Part shown: positions 33,507 to 45,116 of the stretch, in pieces
How the letters are laid out: the number at the start of each line of letters is the position of its first letter
How positions within the stretch are numbered: position 1 is the first letter of the stretch
DNA from: Cliona cf. orientalis
Lineage: Eukaryota > Porifera > Demospongiae > Clionaida > Clionaidae
Assembly: GCA_963930775.1 (NCBI GenBank)
Contig: OZ005689.1
Coordinates: 15,128,923 to 15,192,922, forward strand
Reading direction: 5' to 3'
DNA length: 64,000 bases
Notes under the pieces: generated by a model
What the model was told of the DNA's origin: nothing
Seen by the model: only the letters and a program-made list of their open reading frames with translations
The model's database searches: none
Made by a program: the position numbers and the translations under genes

Positions 33507-36500
33507 ATGATTCTACTACTAGTACTGATGCTGCTGGGTCCGTTCTCCAGCGGCTCCATCGGAGGTAAGAAACTAAACACTTTGTAAAAATTCAATCATG
33601 TATTAGCGAGTGCACTTTTCAGAATGCGCGCGCACTGCTGAATTTTTGTTTGAGTAATTTTATATAATATTGCAGCTGAAATACTGCTCCATCCAAAGTC
33701 GAGGCTAGCAGCAGTCGGCGTCGAGGTAGCATTCCATTGCAACATCAAGAACAGCGATGAACCTCACTGGGTGGTGAATAACCAAGCTGCACTGTACCCT
33801 TACCAAAGGGATCGCCTGGCTACTTCGAGGAAAGGCATGAGGGAGGTGTTATCATGCTAACAGTGAAGGTGAATGCGACAGCAGATAAGAATGAAACAAA
33901 ATTGTATTGCATCTCTCTACCTTGGCCGGGTGTATCAAGTCACAATGCAACTTTACTGATAATTGCAGGTAAATACTTGTGGTCTAGCTAATAATCATTA
34001 ATTTGATGACATTGTATTACCATAAATATTCATGATTCAGTTGATCCCAGCATCATAGCTACTAGGGTATTTATAGAATAGCTAAGAGCATATGCATTGG
34101 TATTATTACTGAATTAGTACATTAATAATTTTTACCTACTATGATACCCTATATATAGTGTCTCGGGCAAGCTACCACTCCTGGGTAAGAGCCCATGTAC
34201 CGCATTTCAAGGGGCCACTGTAGCAGCCTCTATAGTATAAGGAGTTTTGATCCTGGGTATATAAGTGCCCATGTGGGCCAAAAGTGCTATAGTTATGTTT
34301 AAGCGCCCATGGGCGCTTACCCTGGACACTAATGTATGTAAGATCATAAACTATTTTAAAAGTAGATCCTCCGATATCTCCCAATCCATCCATTGCCAAC
34401 CCGACTGCGGACTCCATTACATTGAAGTGGTCCCCTCCTTTCCTCTGGCCTGGAGTATCCATCAAATACTATGTTGTTGAAATCACAAACACGAGAGGAG
34501 AGAGCACACACCATCCTGTCAACACAACCTTTAGTGATGCAGCTCTTTCCTTCACTGTTTTTGCTGATGATGACGAAATGACAGAAGCTTGTGATAGCTT
34601 ATACATTATCATCTCTGCTGTTGGTAGTGATCAGGAGAATCTCCCAACATTTACTGTTAGTGGAGGTTACATACCATGTAAGTATTTGATACGAATATCC
34701 CCTAATAATGATGTGCACATGATCATATTTATCTCCAGTGAACACAACCATTTCTTTGGAAGTAAACATCACCGTTCTCTTTGATGTAACCCTATTGCCA
34801 CATGTTGTGGTTTGCATTGAGGTAAACTCTACCACACTGATAATGTGTGCATGATGGCGTTTGCATACCACGCTTGTGTGTTTTTTTTGAAGCACCATAT
34901 TATTGGAGTGTATGAAGTGAATGATTCCGCTGTTGTATACATGTAATTATTATGTCTCCGATACTCCTAAATTAGCCGGCAAAAAAGTGTGTTTCACTGG
35001 ACCAAAAGTAAAATTTCCTTTATATCGTGCTTACCAAAACTTGAGCTTTCCGACACATGTTTGTCAGAGGATAGGGCAGAGTTTTTGTAAAATAAAATAA
35101 AAATAATGTGTAGAAAATTTTGCCCTATCCTACACATTTCCTACATGCATGAAATCCGAGTTTTTGTCTAGTGTTTGTGTGTGTAAATTTTACGTAATAA
35201 TATTGTTTAAGTTTTGTGATTCTCTACCTATTATGGTATTATTTAGGTTTTGCCGATGATTTGTGACCACCAGGAATTGAGCCTTACAATCTTTGTCGCA
35301 AATGATAACACAACTTGGCCCCTACCAGCACCGTGGCCCTGACGCTATTAGTCTAACCATATCATCTGGGTTGGAAGTAGGCAATGAGTATATTTTGTGG
35401 GCTAGCGTGGAGCTCATCACTGGAACAGTCACCTCTCAGGAACAGACTTTTGGTAAGCGTATGTACATCGTGATTTCAAGGTATGTCTAATCAGCTGATC
35501 ACCATAACATTGATAGCTTCATCCCCAGGTCCAGTCTCCCTCATATTAGCATGCCGCTTAGTGATACAAAGAATACCATGACATTGTTCTATTATACTAA
35601 AATTTAATGCTAGAGCAAGTATCAGCTAAATTTCAAGTTTCTGTATCTGCTTCATAGTCATAACTTAAGATTTTCATCACTGAGGTACGGTGTAGCAAGA
35701 TGGTTTAGTACTGTATAGTCTAGTGATTTTTGTGACCTACTTTACACTGCTTGCAAACCACATTGATAGCAGCTATACTAGACTGGGTTTCCAAGTCACC
35801 AATGGCTAATTAATAAAACCACAGTACACCCACAATAGTCCAGTGGTTTCTCCCTCCACTCACAATGGTAAGTTATCACACCATCTTCACTAATCTCATG
35901 CCCAGCTACCTTCATGCACACGCGAGAAAGGGTCTGGGGAGTCGTGTATATCCGGTGTGTCCAAGCAGAATGCGTGATACATGTAGGGCGTAATCAATAT
36001 TGATGTTTTTGGTCAATGCACCACACACGCTGCTGCTCTGAATGTTACTCAAATATTTGAGCGCATGAAATTAATTACATTCCATGTGTTCTTGAGCTAT
36101 TATGTGCCACATACTGCAATCTGATTGGTGCCTGAAAATTCCTAAACAGGGACAAGCCGGATATGCACGATTCCCCAGACCCTCTCTCTCTCCCCAGGTG
36201 CATAGGAGGGGCTGGGTATGAGACTAAATCTTCACAGGGTCAGTGAGAAGCATAAATCAACTGTCTACTTTTTTGGTCTCTCTTTTTTCTCCCTCTAACA
36301 TAATATTATTATGTATCTCTCTCCTTACTGTATGCAGATACAAAATTTAAGTGTTCAGATGATCAAAAAGGTACACTAGTATCACTGTATTATGATATTG
36401 AAACTAAAGTTAAATCTTATGTGGCAGGGTCTCAATCAGTTATTGTCTATGGTGTCATAATATTTGTGGTTGGTTTGACTGGGATGTTGTTTCTCATGGT

Positions 36501-36922
36501 TATTGTTTTGCTGATTTCTTATGCTAACCGTTGGAATAGTAAATTCAACAGTGAACAAGGTGAGGCACAGCTATTAGTTGTTAGGAGTATACAGGTCACT
36601 AAAATGGAACATATTAAATCGAGAATCAGTTTTGCAAACAGCATAATATTATACTTCTACATTCTACATTTACACTCAGACTAAAATTACACCATGGTCC
36701 CATAGGTCACTCATCAAGGATTTCCTGATTAGCAGATTAGACACAAATAATCTAAATTAATTCACAGAATTCTCTGAACGCCCATCAATGGTGGATTACA
36801 GTGAGGTGGCAGATAAGGGGAGAGTGGCTGGTGGTGAACAACAGCAGAAATATGCTTCTGAATCAGCTGGAAATGTTTCTGTTGGTGGGGAAGAAAAGGT
36901 TTGTGGATCAGATTTCTACTAG
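33507..36922 (+). CDS. Ig/FN3-like single-pass receptor with ITIM-like tail, two frameshifts
   Basis: Seven exons fit by splice sites and phase: 33507-33564, 33676-33968, 34363-34677, 34739-34821, 35247-35452, 36338-36559, 36768-36922. Exon 1 is a signal peptide (MILLLVLMLLGPFSSGSIG). Exon 2 is an Ig-like fold (FHCN to LYCIS cysteine pair). Exon 3 is a complete FN3-like domain (ITLKWSPPF, YYVVEITN, SLYIIISAVG). Exons 4-5 form a second beta-rich FN3-like domain. Exon 6 carries a TM helix (VIIFVVGLTGMLFLMVIVLL). Exon 7 is a 51-residue tail with VDYSEV, matching the ITIM consensus (V/I/L/S)xYxx(V/I/L). Most junctions are phase 1, usual for extracellular modules. Exon 2 lacks one base and exon 5 has one extra (in a CCCC run near 35322), so the gene is either recently broken or mis-sequenced. 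About 443 residues are implied. The exact family is unknown. Confidence 0.75.
34995..35165 (+). repeat. Fragment of the GTAGTCTCTATTCA element inside a receptor intron
   Basis: This stretch aligns with about 3520-3670 of the element at 3046-4261, including GATAGGGCAGA..TTTTGTAAAATAAA and TTTGCCCTATCCTACACATT. No element termini are present, so it is a partial copy in the intron between exons 4 and 5. Confidence 0.75.
35924..36188. mobile_element. Short palindromic MITE in a receptor intron
   Basis: GAGAAAGGGTCTGGGGAGTC near 35924 is mirrored by GATTCCCCAGACCCTCTCTC near 36168-36188, followed inside by ATATCCGG and CCGGATAT. It is about 265 bp without a clear target duplication and lies between the FN3 and TM exons. 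Confidence 0.75.
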
Positions 36923-37526
36923 TGATGGTTGCACTAAGTATTGAAGGAATGCATGGTTATGATTATAATATCATGTATGCACATGTACACACAATTATTA
37001 TTATTATACAGTAGTTACTAAATTAATTAACTATGGTGTGATTACATAGTATTATTACATTGAGCATCAGATTCTTATGTACATGTTTTTTGCATATTAA
37101 TTTCTAGTGTATTTACAATATTTTAATAGTAAATGAAGTCATCCACTCGTGTTCAGTAGAAGGTTGCATGCATACATTATAATAATAGGATGGAGTACTG
37201 CTACATGCTTCTGAGGAAGTTCCTGTTGACATGACATGGTAATACATTCAGTTTGATTGATCATCAGCAATAAACTTTTATTGTATTTTATTTCTTCTGA
37301 ATACCTCATAGTTCTTGAGCACTAACATAACTATCATACATTCAATCTTCATGTACTTAGCATTTTTTGACATACCAAATAGTACGCAGCACGTGAACAT
37401 GCCTCGCGACTCATTCTCAATGGCAGGTACAAGAAAAGTATCAATAAATACTTAGCAGGCTTCTATAGGAAACAAATTCTAACCTTCTACATCAACAAAG
37501 GGGGCCCTGAATCTCCTAAGTTTTAT
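36923..37526. other. No gene; 3' flank of the receptor gene
   Basis: AT-rich with no reading frame of interest. ACAATAAAC-type and GCAATAAACTTTT sequences near 37268 could serve for polyadenylation. Confidence 0.3.
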
Positions 37527-37639
37527 TGTTGGCAGTAGCCTCGTCCCCAGGCCCCTCCCAACGCGGGGAGAAGGGCCTGGTACACACCAACTGCGCATGC
37601 GCCAATTTGTACCCAGAATCTGGGTACATCGTATATTCC

Positions 37640-38451
37640 CAGTGGCGTATCCAGGGGGGGTGCTCGGGGTGCTCGAGCACCCCCCTTAGGTTCTGAGAGG
37701 ATACAATTAGGCCCCAATTCGTTGATTATTAGTTTCTCATCAACCGCCCGCATCAATTTTTCAAGTTGGAATTTATCACCATTATTTCATTAGTGCATTC
37801 CAATGACGTAATAAAAGGCGTGGACAATCACGTGACCGACCGTGTTCAGCAATTAGCTACGATGTTGTTGAAGAGCTAGGGGGGTGCCATGGCTCTGGTA
37901 AGCATCTGTGTACTGCCTAACCATGCTACTTTCATGACTGACACTCTTGATGCCACTTTTGTGACTAGTATACTGTTTGTGTGTGCCAATAGCAATGTTT
38001 GCCCAGGCAGCACCATGCATTTTATGTGCCTTTCAAGTGTTGCATATGTTGTGGTCAACATTAATTAAATAATGGTAATACCCGCCCGCCCGCATGGTAT
38101 GTTGGGAAACTACCTGATGAGAAACTAATAATCAAGGAATTGGGGCCTTAATTAGTGCCAACATGCCTTAGTTTACATCAATAAATAATGTTACTAGCAT
38201 TTTGCTAGATAAAACGCTATACTAAAGCTTCAAAATCGCTAGCTAGTTCATTAGTAGCTGCTCACCTGAACGGTTTTTATGGTTTTTGAGCGGTGAAGAG
38301 TGAAAAGCATGGGCGATTCTTAATAATGCACACCCAACAACGGGCGAAAATGGTGGGTGTGGTCAACAAAAGTGGGCGTGGCTTCCAAAAATTTTTTTTC
38401 CCAATTCCAATTTTTTTTTCTTCCCTTTATTAAATCCTGGATACGCCATTG
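37640..38451. mobile_element. hAT-like element (CAGTGGCGTATCCAGG)
   Basis: It starts CAGTGGCGTATCCAGG and ends CCTGGATACGCCATTG, a widespread hAT terminal sequence. ATTCCC is found just outside both ends, an imperfect remnant of an 8-bp duplication. No transposase is encoded. Confidence 0.82.
37710..38147. mobile_element. GGCC-ended MITE, ATTAGTTTCTC family, copy 2, TTA TSD
   Basis: GGCCCCAATTCGTTGATTAT and ATAATCAAGGAATTGGGGCC are inverse ends, with TTA on each side and the family block ATTAGTTTCTCATC. It is inserted in the hAT-like element at 37640-38451. Confidence 0.88.
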
Positions 38452-38740
38452 ATTCCCATAAAATATTCAGTAAACTAAGTATTTAAGATTACGTCATCCT
38501 TTCCTTTTGCTCGCGTATGGCCAAGGAACGCACGATGTGAACTCAAACAGTTTGTTCGAGCAGCTGGCTGGCCAGCGAAAGCACCTGTTTAAGCAAGCGA
38601 TCGAATTGCCACGCGGTAAGCAATAGTATACGGACAATTTTACAGAAAATGTACGGATAAAATGGCGCATGCGCAGTCGATGTGTACCAGGCCCTTTTCC
38701 CCGCGTTGGGAGGGGCCTGGAGACGAGGCTATGTTGGCAG

Positions 38741-39404
38741 CAGCTAGCTCAGTACCCGGCATAATTTTATGATCTGTACGTTGCCACTTCTCGAGCCTTG
38801 TCTGAGCCTTCGTATTGATATCTATCAGTGATCGATCCAGCGGAGCACTAGCGCTGCACGCGCTAGCGAGTAGCTCGCCTATGCCTAGCACCTTACCGCT
38901 CCTCGAGCTTTGCACCTTCATATTCATGATCGATCCAGCGCACCGCTGTACGCGCTATAGACGACTTAAGGCGTGATCGTTTAGCCCGTTATCTGCATAG
39001 TTGCTGTTGCTATCCGCCATTTTGGTGGTCAAGCGGCAATACCGCGTGTACTACCAGTATGCCAGTAAAAGCTCGCAACTGAGATCGATCATGAGCAAGA
39101 CGTACGATATAGTGCATGATTTGCGACCTGCAATCCCCTTTTATGTATTGCTGTAAGACTAACTGTATGGCAATTATTTATACAAGTTCGATACTATGTA
39201 ATAACATACAAAGATACGATGACACAACTGTGTGACCGGTGCTTTCCACTGAGGCATACACTATACTAAGAGTGACTGATTTGATTACTCTGTGGTAGCA
39301 ATATTAACCACTTCTCACTGCATGATCAGTGTGTGCTTATACATTCAATATTACTCTTGTCTCCATGCAGCTAGCTATAATTATATCTCTTCTGGAAATC
39401 CTTA
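38741..39404. other. No gene seen
   Basis: A locally GC-richer stretch (38810-38960) with repeated AGCGCTGCACGCGCTAGCG-like palindromic words, then AT-rich sequence. Nothing coding is supported. Confidence 0.35.
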
Positions 39405-40520
39405 CATATTGAAAATTTCCTTACTGTAGCTACCAACCAAACAGGCACAGTGCATGCAACATACCTCTCCACGTATCCATCCCCTGTCTCTCTGGAAAAT
39501 CCTTACAAATGGAAAATTTCCTTACAACCAACCAGTGCATGCAACACACCTCTCCATGTATCACTCCCCTGTCTTACTGGAAAATCCATACAAATGGAAA
39601 ATTTCCTTACAATAGAGTGCATGTACCATACCTCTCCATGTATCCATCCCCCGTCTCTCTGGAAAATTCTTACAAATTGAAAATTTCCTTACAACATAGT
39701 GCATGCAACATACCTCTCCACATATCCCTCCCCTGTCTCTCTGGAAAATCCTTACAAATGGAAAATTTCCTTACAACCAACCAGTGCATGCAACACACCT
39801 TTCCATGTATCACTCCCCTGTCTTACTGGAAAATCCATACAAATGGAAAATTTCCTTACAATATAGTGCATGTACCATACCTCTCCATGTATCCATCCCC
39901 CGTCTCTCTGGAAAACCCTTACAAATTGAAAATTTCCTTACAACATAGCTAGTGCACGCAACATACCTCTCCATGTACCCCTCCCCTGGCCTATCTCTCT
40001 GGAAAATCCATACAAATGGAAAATTTCTTTACAACATAGCTAGTGCACGCAACATACCTCTCCACGTATCCATTCCCTGTCTCTCTGGAAAATCCTTACA
40101 AATTGAAAATTTCCTTACAACATAGTGCATGCATCATACCTCTCCACGTATCCCTCCCCTGTCTCTCTGGAAAATCCTTACAAATGGAAAATTTCCTTAC
40201 AACATAGTGCATGCATCATACCTCTCCACGTATCCCTCCCCTGTCTCTCTGGAAAATCCTTACAAATGGAAAATTTCCTTACAACATAGTGCATGCATCA
40301 TACCTCTCCACGTATCCCTCCCCTGTCTCTCTGGAAAATCCATACAAATGGAAAATTTCCTTACAACATAGTGCGTGCAACATACCTCTCCACATATCCC
40401 TCCCCTGTCTCTCTGGAAAATCCTTACAAATGGAAAATTTCCATACAACCAAATATCCCTTCCCTGTCTCTTTGGAAAATACTTAGCTACAAATGGAAAA
40501 TTTCCTTACGACCAAACACT
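39405..40520 (+). repeat. 82-bp satellite array, about 13 units
   Basis: The unit includes ACATACCTCTCCACGTATCC, CTGTCTCTCTGGAAAATCC and AAATGGAAAATTTCCTTAC. Three consecutive units at 40129, 40211 and 40293 are exactly 82 bp apart and almost identical. Because 82 is not a multiple of three, several frames stay open by chance and produce repetitive peptides that should not be taken as genes. Confidence 0.95.
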
Positions 40521-40854
40521 GGAAAAAATAAATAGCTAGGATGGCATTGGCACATAATTTGAGCATGAAAATTAGGACTCTGGTGCAGGTGGTGTGTTCA
40601 TTAGAGAAGCGCCTTAATTAGAACACTAAGTTCTGTAATGACACAATTTGAAACTCGAAATACTTGACATGAAAACCTAATCAGGTAATGAATTATTAAA
40701 AGCAGAGTTTACGCCATCATTTACCTTAATCAAGGACAATTTTATTTACAGATAGCTGCTAAATTTAGCGAAATTAGGAAACTACAAAAGGATATGGCTA
40801 AAATTTAATAACTTCGTCCAAGCTGATGGCGGAAGTAGCTAGCACTTAAAAATT

Positions 40855-41160
40855 TCGAGGAGAAAAAAAAAAGAGAAGTCGCTCCAAGTGTAAAATGAGA
40901 TTTGAACCCGGTACATAGCTACATAGCTGCCAAGGGTTCAACATGGTGAGGAGTGAGATTTAGACTCGCCACCAATAGTACAATACTTTACGATTAGAGT
41001 ACCAGGAGTGAGATCCAATATAAAACAATACATTTTCCTGCTGGTGTCGGGAGTGAGATTAGGTAGATAGGAGTGAGACTCACTCCCAAGGAGTGAGACT
41101 TGGAAGGTATGTACATACTGCTCCACACACAAGGGCTCCAACCACTAGACCACCGCTGTA
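40855..41160 (-). repeat. tRNA-derived SINE split by an insertion
   Basis: On the minus strand an A box TGGTCTAGTGG (41152-41142) is followed, after removal of the 183-bp palindromic element at 40927-41109, by a B box GGTTCAAATCT (40908-40898) about 50 bp away. This is the spacing of a tRNA-type polymerase III promoter. The A-box region (GCGGTGGTCTAGTGGTTGGA) resembles a tRNA 5' half. A-rich sequence is not clear at the 3' end. Confidence 0.65.
40927..41109. mobile_element. Palindromic element with repeated GGAGTGAGA motif, copy 2
   Basis: Inverse copy of 6393-6592, from CTGCCAAGGGTTCAACATGG to GAGTGAGACTTGGAAGGT, with the same five GGAGTGAGA/TCTCACTCC words. It separates the A and B boxes of the SINE. 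Confidence 0.85.
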
Positions 41161-42316
41161 TATTGTCACTGATGGCAATCGTTACCTTTCATAGACAAAA
41201 CCCTAGAGACCAACCCTGCTAACCACAGGCAGCCCCTCCCATCCATACCGTGCATACATGTAGGGTATGGCTATATAAGAGTCACCCAACCTGATGCAGT
41301 GGATAAGTCACACCCACACGGGCTCGGATTCTCACATGAACAGCATCAGCTTGGGTCAGTTGTTATTGAATGAAAACACCACGCGATTATACTGAAATTT
41401 TGTGATTGTCAAAGTCATGTAGCCATCTCTGAAACTGCTCGATGGAAAAACATCATTCCAGTCTCATACTGTAGAGCAGCACAAGAGCTATTGAATGGTG
41501 TTTGAATAATGGGAATCCATCCAAGGGAACTAAATTGTGCCACTTTTTGCACGAGGCACGTTTTGTGAGTGCTTGCGAGTAGCATGCACAAAAGTGCTTA
41601 CCATGGAGCTCATAAATGTCTCCGAGATATTGGACTTCAACAAGTAGAAAGTAGAAGATTTACTCTGTCTTTTTTGAAGTCCAAAGAATGACCTGAAAAA
41701 ACGGCAAAAAATTGCAATGTGGCACCAGATACGCTTCCTGGATCTGTGTGTTTAGGACGACTGGGGTGAACTTACCCATGTATACACAATTACAAAAAAA
41801 TCACAAATAATAGTGTTATGTGAAAATTATAGTTGGAGGAAAGACGTTTTGCATAGCTAATTAGAAAAGAAACAAAATTTAACTTTGAGAGCACACACAT
41901 GCCAGGCTACCTGGTAGCTAAGTCAGTCTAGATTTATAATTAGAAATCTACTATCTGAGATGTCTAATTCTTTATCACTGAAAGCTGTCTGATAGCTAGG
42001 TGTCAAAACTTGAGACTATAATCCGCTAAAAGTATTAAAAGTGAAATTCATAGGCTCCAACTTTTCCTGAACAATTCCAGGGACATAGATCACACCCACT
42101 AGACCCGCCTAACATTAAATTAAAAATTCCACCCATACCACACCCAATATCATCAAATTTTGATGATTATCAATGCCTAAAATTTCTAAAGCATAAATTA
42201 ATTTGCAAGCGGAGTAGACCTCTTATAGTGTTGTTAGCTACTGCAAAACCAAAGTTTATAAAACACTAGCTACCACAAGCTGCTTGTTCAATCATTTTAC
42301 GACCAATAGTTGATTA
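41160..42316. other. No gene recognised
   Basis: No splice-supported exon or repeat boundary was found. Two GACACCTAG-like and AAACTTGAGACT-like words are not informative. Confidence 0.35.
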
Positions 42317-42619
42317 GGCCACACAGAATAAATTGTTTGTTTGAACTAACATGACCACAAAATAGTAGGGTCGGTCCGTCGGGCGGATGATAATTTAACC
42401 AAAGACTTTTAATTACAAGTGTCGGTGTTTCTATGTAAACCTGTAGTATTCCAGCTGTCTAGAGGCTTGTGCTGTGTGGTAGCTTAAAAATACATTTTTA
42501 AGACAGTCCTATTAAAAGTCTGAGTCGGTATATATGCCTGTAGTAAACTCAGCTATTGGATGCTTTAAATTTTACAGTCGGTCGGATTAGTTCAAACAAA
42601 CATTTAATTCTGGGTGGCC
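42317..42619. mobile_element. GGCC-ended MITE with TTA TSD, second family
   Basis: GGCCACACAGAATAAATTGT and TTTAATTCTGGGTGGCC are inverse ends, extended inside by GTTTGAACTAA and TTAGTTCAAAC. TTA flanks both sides (42314-42316 and 42620-42622). The body differs from the ATTAGTTTCTC family. PIF/Harbinger-like (inference). Confidence 0.82.
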
Positions 42620-42795
42620 TTAGTTCTAGTACTATACCAGTTTTTATGCTAGTGTCTGGACCTCATCGGGACCAACAATTAGTCAATACAACTATAGTAT
42701 ATAGAGCCTTCCAGGAACTAGGACAATTGCTAAATATCCGAGACTGTCCCGGTATCTATTGGAGCCTATGGAAATTCGCTAAAATTAAAGACTCA

Positions 42796-43110
42796 GTAGC
42801 ATTAAAGTGCGCGAGCTTGGGCGGAGGATTGGATAATTCAGTTAGAGTGAATCGTAAGGGATGTGGTGAGGAGGCCATACGAGTGTTTTTGGTCAAAGGT
42901 GGGCGCGTGTCCAGAAAGAGCCAGGGATAATTATGTGTGTGTAATTAGCAGCCGGAAGTGGCCCCTGAAGAAAAGAACGGTAATTACCCACATCAAAAGC
43001 AAGATCAAAGCATTCTTCCTTAACCGCAACGAAAAAACTAATTAGGCGCGTTCCAGGCATTGTGTGTAGTGTGTGCGTGCATGTGCGTTTTATTGCTTCC
43101 GATTGGGCGT
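42796..43110 (-). repeat. Diverged fragment of the TTAA transposon right end
   Basis: It aligns in inverse orientation with about 50000-50280, including GGCCATACGAGTG, GGGCGCGTGTCCAGA and GCAAGATCAAAGCATTCTT. It has many more differences than the two nearby full ends, so it is an older copy. Confidence 0.75.
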
Positions 43111-43269
43111 GGCTTAATTGTAGCCCTAATTAACTTAATGTAAGTACTTGAATATGCATTTCAAATAGGCCATTGATAGTTAAATTGTTGTTTCAACTTA
43201 AAATTCTGATGTAATGAAAATCGTCTTACATCTGCACACATGCGCAACTCTAATATCGCAAATAGTGCG

Positions 43270-44340
43270 GGGTTGGTGCAAAACCTGGACTGTGGACTCT
43301 GGACTGGACTCATGGACTGGACTGTGGACTGAGATTTGGACTCGATTTTGGACTGATGCGCAGGGCAATGACGACCATTTCCAACAATCAAGAATAAAAT
43401 TTACAATAAACTGTAACGTTGCGTTGGAGGCCGATACCGGTAGAATGGGCTATGAATGTACTAAGGAGCTGCTTGTATTTATAAAGCATGTAGAGGTAGA
43501 GCTGATTATTTCCCTTGGAAAATTGGTGAAGGGTGCATCTCCTCAGGGCATTGGGCATCAAGTTGAGACTCCGATGCAGTGAAAGATAGTCTCATTCAGC
43601 AGTAGCCAAAACCTTTTCTACTTAGTGTGTAATTTGAGCAATACAGAGTACAATGACACTGATATAATGAGTTAAAAAAAACCATGTAATGGAGGTAAAA
43701 AAGTTGGTTCAAAACAAGATAGTCTCATTCCCAGCCCCTTTTCAAGCATACGGAGCTGGGGACGAGGGACTTGATAATGACCATAGCTCTACAACTGAGA
43801 GAGTAGGCCAAAGAAGCCTTGAACGCAGACTGATTTTCAAGGAGCCTGAATTCGAGACTAAGTTTGAGCATAAGGTAGATACTTTCTATATCCAGATCTT
43901 TGTATTATAGTGTTTTTATAAATCTACTCTGACTTATCCCGAGTCTCCACATAACTTGAGCGCGTGAGGGTATGGGGCTATTAGTCTCATTGTCCCCTTA
44001 GCCTTCGTAGGCGTCTCGGTGATATTTAAGTCCATTCCTGTGAGGAGATGCCATCCCAGCCGGGCTCACCGATTTTGCAACTTCTACATGCTTACAAGTA
44101 GCCTCCAGGATAGCTCCTTGTGACTTAACCTCGTACCCTGAAGGGCCTGGGAACGTACGTACAAGACTGCTTGTGACTAGCCTAGCTTGCAATTGTAGTA
44201 CACGGTGCCTTCTATCCATAGTCTCTTGGAAATGGTCGTCATTGCCCTGCGCATCAGTCCAAAATCGAGTCCAAATCTCAGTCCACAGTCCAGTCCATGA
44301 GTCCAGTCCAGAGTCCAGAGTCCAGGTTTTGCACCTACCC
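43270..44340. mobile_element. TIR element with TGGACTGGAC ends and exact 9-bp TSD (partner of 1417-2463)
   Basis: Left end GGGTTGGTGCAAAACCTGG and right end CCAGGTTTTGCACCTACCC open arms of about 110 bp with TGGACTGGAC iterations and GGCAATGACGACCATTTCC. AATAGTGCG flanks exactly at 43261-43269 and 44341-44349. No transposase is recognised inside. Confidence 0.92.
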
Positions 44341-45116
44341 AATAGTGCGGCATATGAGACGTACACCGACAGTTTGTCTGGAGCAGCCAGAGAGCGTTAC
44401 ATCCTCAGTGCCTTTAAGGACTGTCTCAAGTCTTATCGCGCGCGCCGTACTAACGGCCACTTAGCGTGCATGTTTGTGGCCAATTAAGGTACCATTAAAT
44501 TGCGTGGGCGTGAGGTGGGGGATATGACACCTAAACCACATCAAAGTCATTAGTGAGGTGCATGCTGTGTAACCACGCCCTTTTAATTGCACAGGTCTCA
44601 GGGGTGTGGCTGCTAGAGCCGGAAGTGTTCATTTAATATCCTCCATGGACCGGAAGCCGAGCCGGAAGGGAGGGGCCAGGCCACGCCCAAAACAGCCCCA
44701 CCCTGTTCCCCAAGGACCACCATTCTCAATCAAGTGCCTACTAACCACCGGATGTCCACCGGAAGCCCACAATCAATCCCAATTAAAACACACAGCTTCC
44801 TCAAGGCCAAAACACACACAAACACTTGGAGGCCGTTCTGCCACACCGCCCACACAAGAGCTCACCTCATTTCCTGTGTGGGCGGAGTAACAACACGTCA
44901 TCGCTACCACATCCGCTTCAAACCATCGTCCGCTTCCGTCCAGCCGTACAGGCCCCTCGATCGCACCGCCGTACAGTGCCTCATTAACAGACATGGCCTC
45001 ACCTTTGACCTCCTGCCACGCCCCCAAAGCCTCCTGGACGGGTTCAAAGGTCACCACCGCATCCGGGACACGCCCACCTATCGCCGCAGCCAAGTCCCCG
45101 GCCCCGATGTCCAAGC

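Larger units (their letters stand above)
37536..38731. mobile_element. TIR element TAGCCTCGTCCCC with exact 9-bp TSD; outermost of a three-level nest
   Basis: TAGCCTCGTCCCCAGGCCCC at the left is mirrored by GGGGCCTGGAGACGAGGCTA at the right, with arms of about 100 bp (inner GGCGCATGCGC near 37585 and 38662). TGTTGGCAG flanks exactly at 37527-37535 and 38732-38740. It contains the hAT-like element at 37640-38451, which contains the GGCC-ended MITE at 37710-38147. Smaller relatives are at 54113-54168 and 55314-55529. Confidence 0.92.

Noticed and set aside
39450-40535. Repeated HTSPRIPPLSLWKILTNGKFPYN-type peptides in several frames
   Set aside because: Produced by the 82-bp satellite; the frame rotates every unit and no start or splice context exists.
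44606-44890. 94-codon frame starting MAARAGSVHLISSMDRKPSRK, repeated at 50442-50726
   Set aside because: It is conserved only because the transposon ends are nearly identical; it lacks domains and lies in GC-rich subterminal sequence packed with CCGGAAG words.
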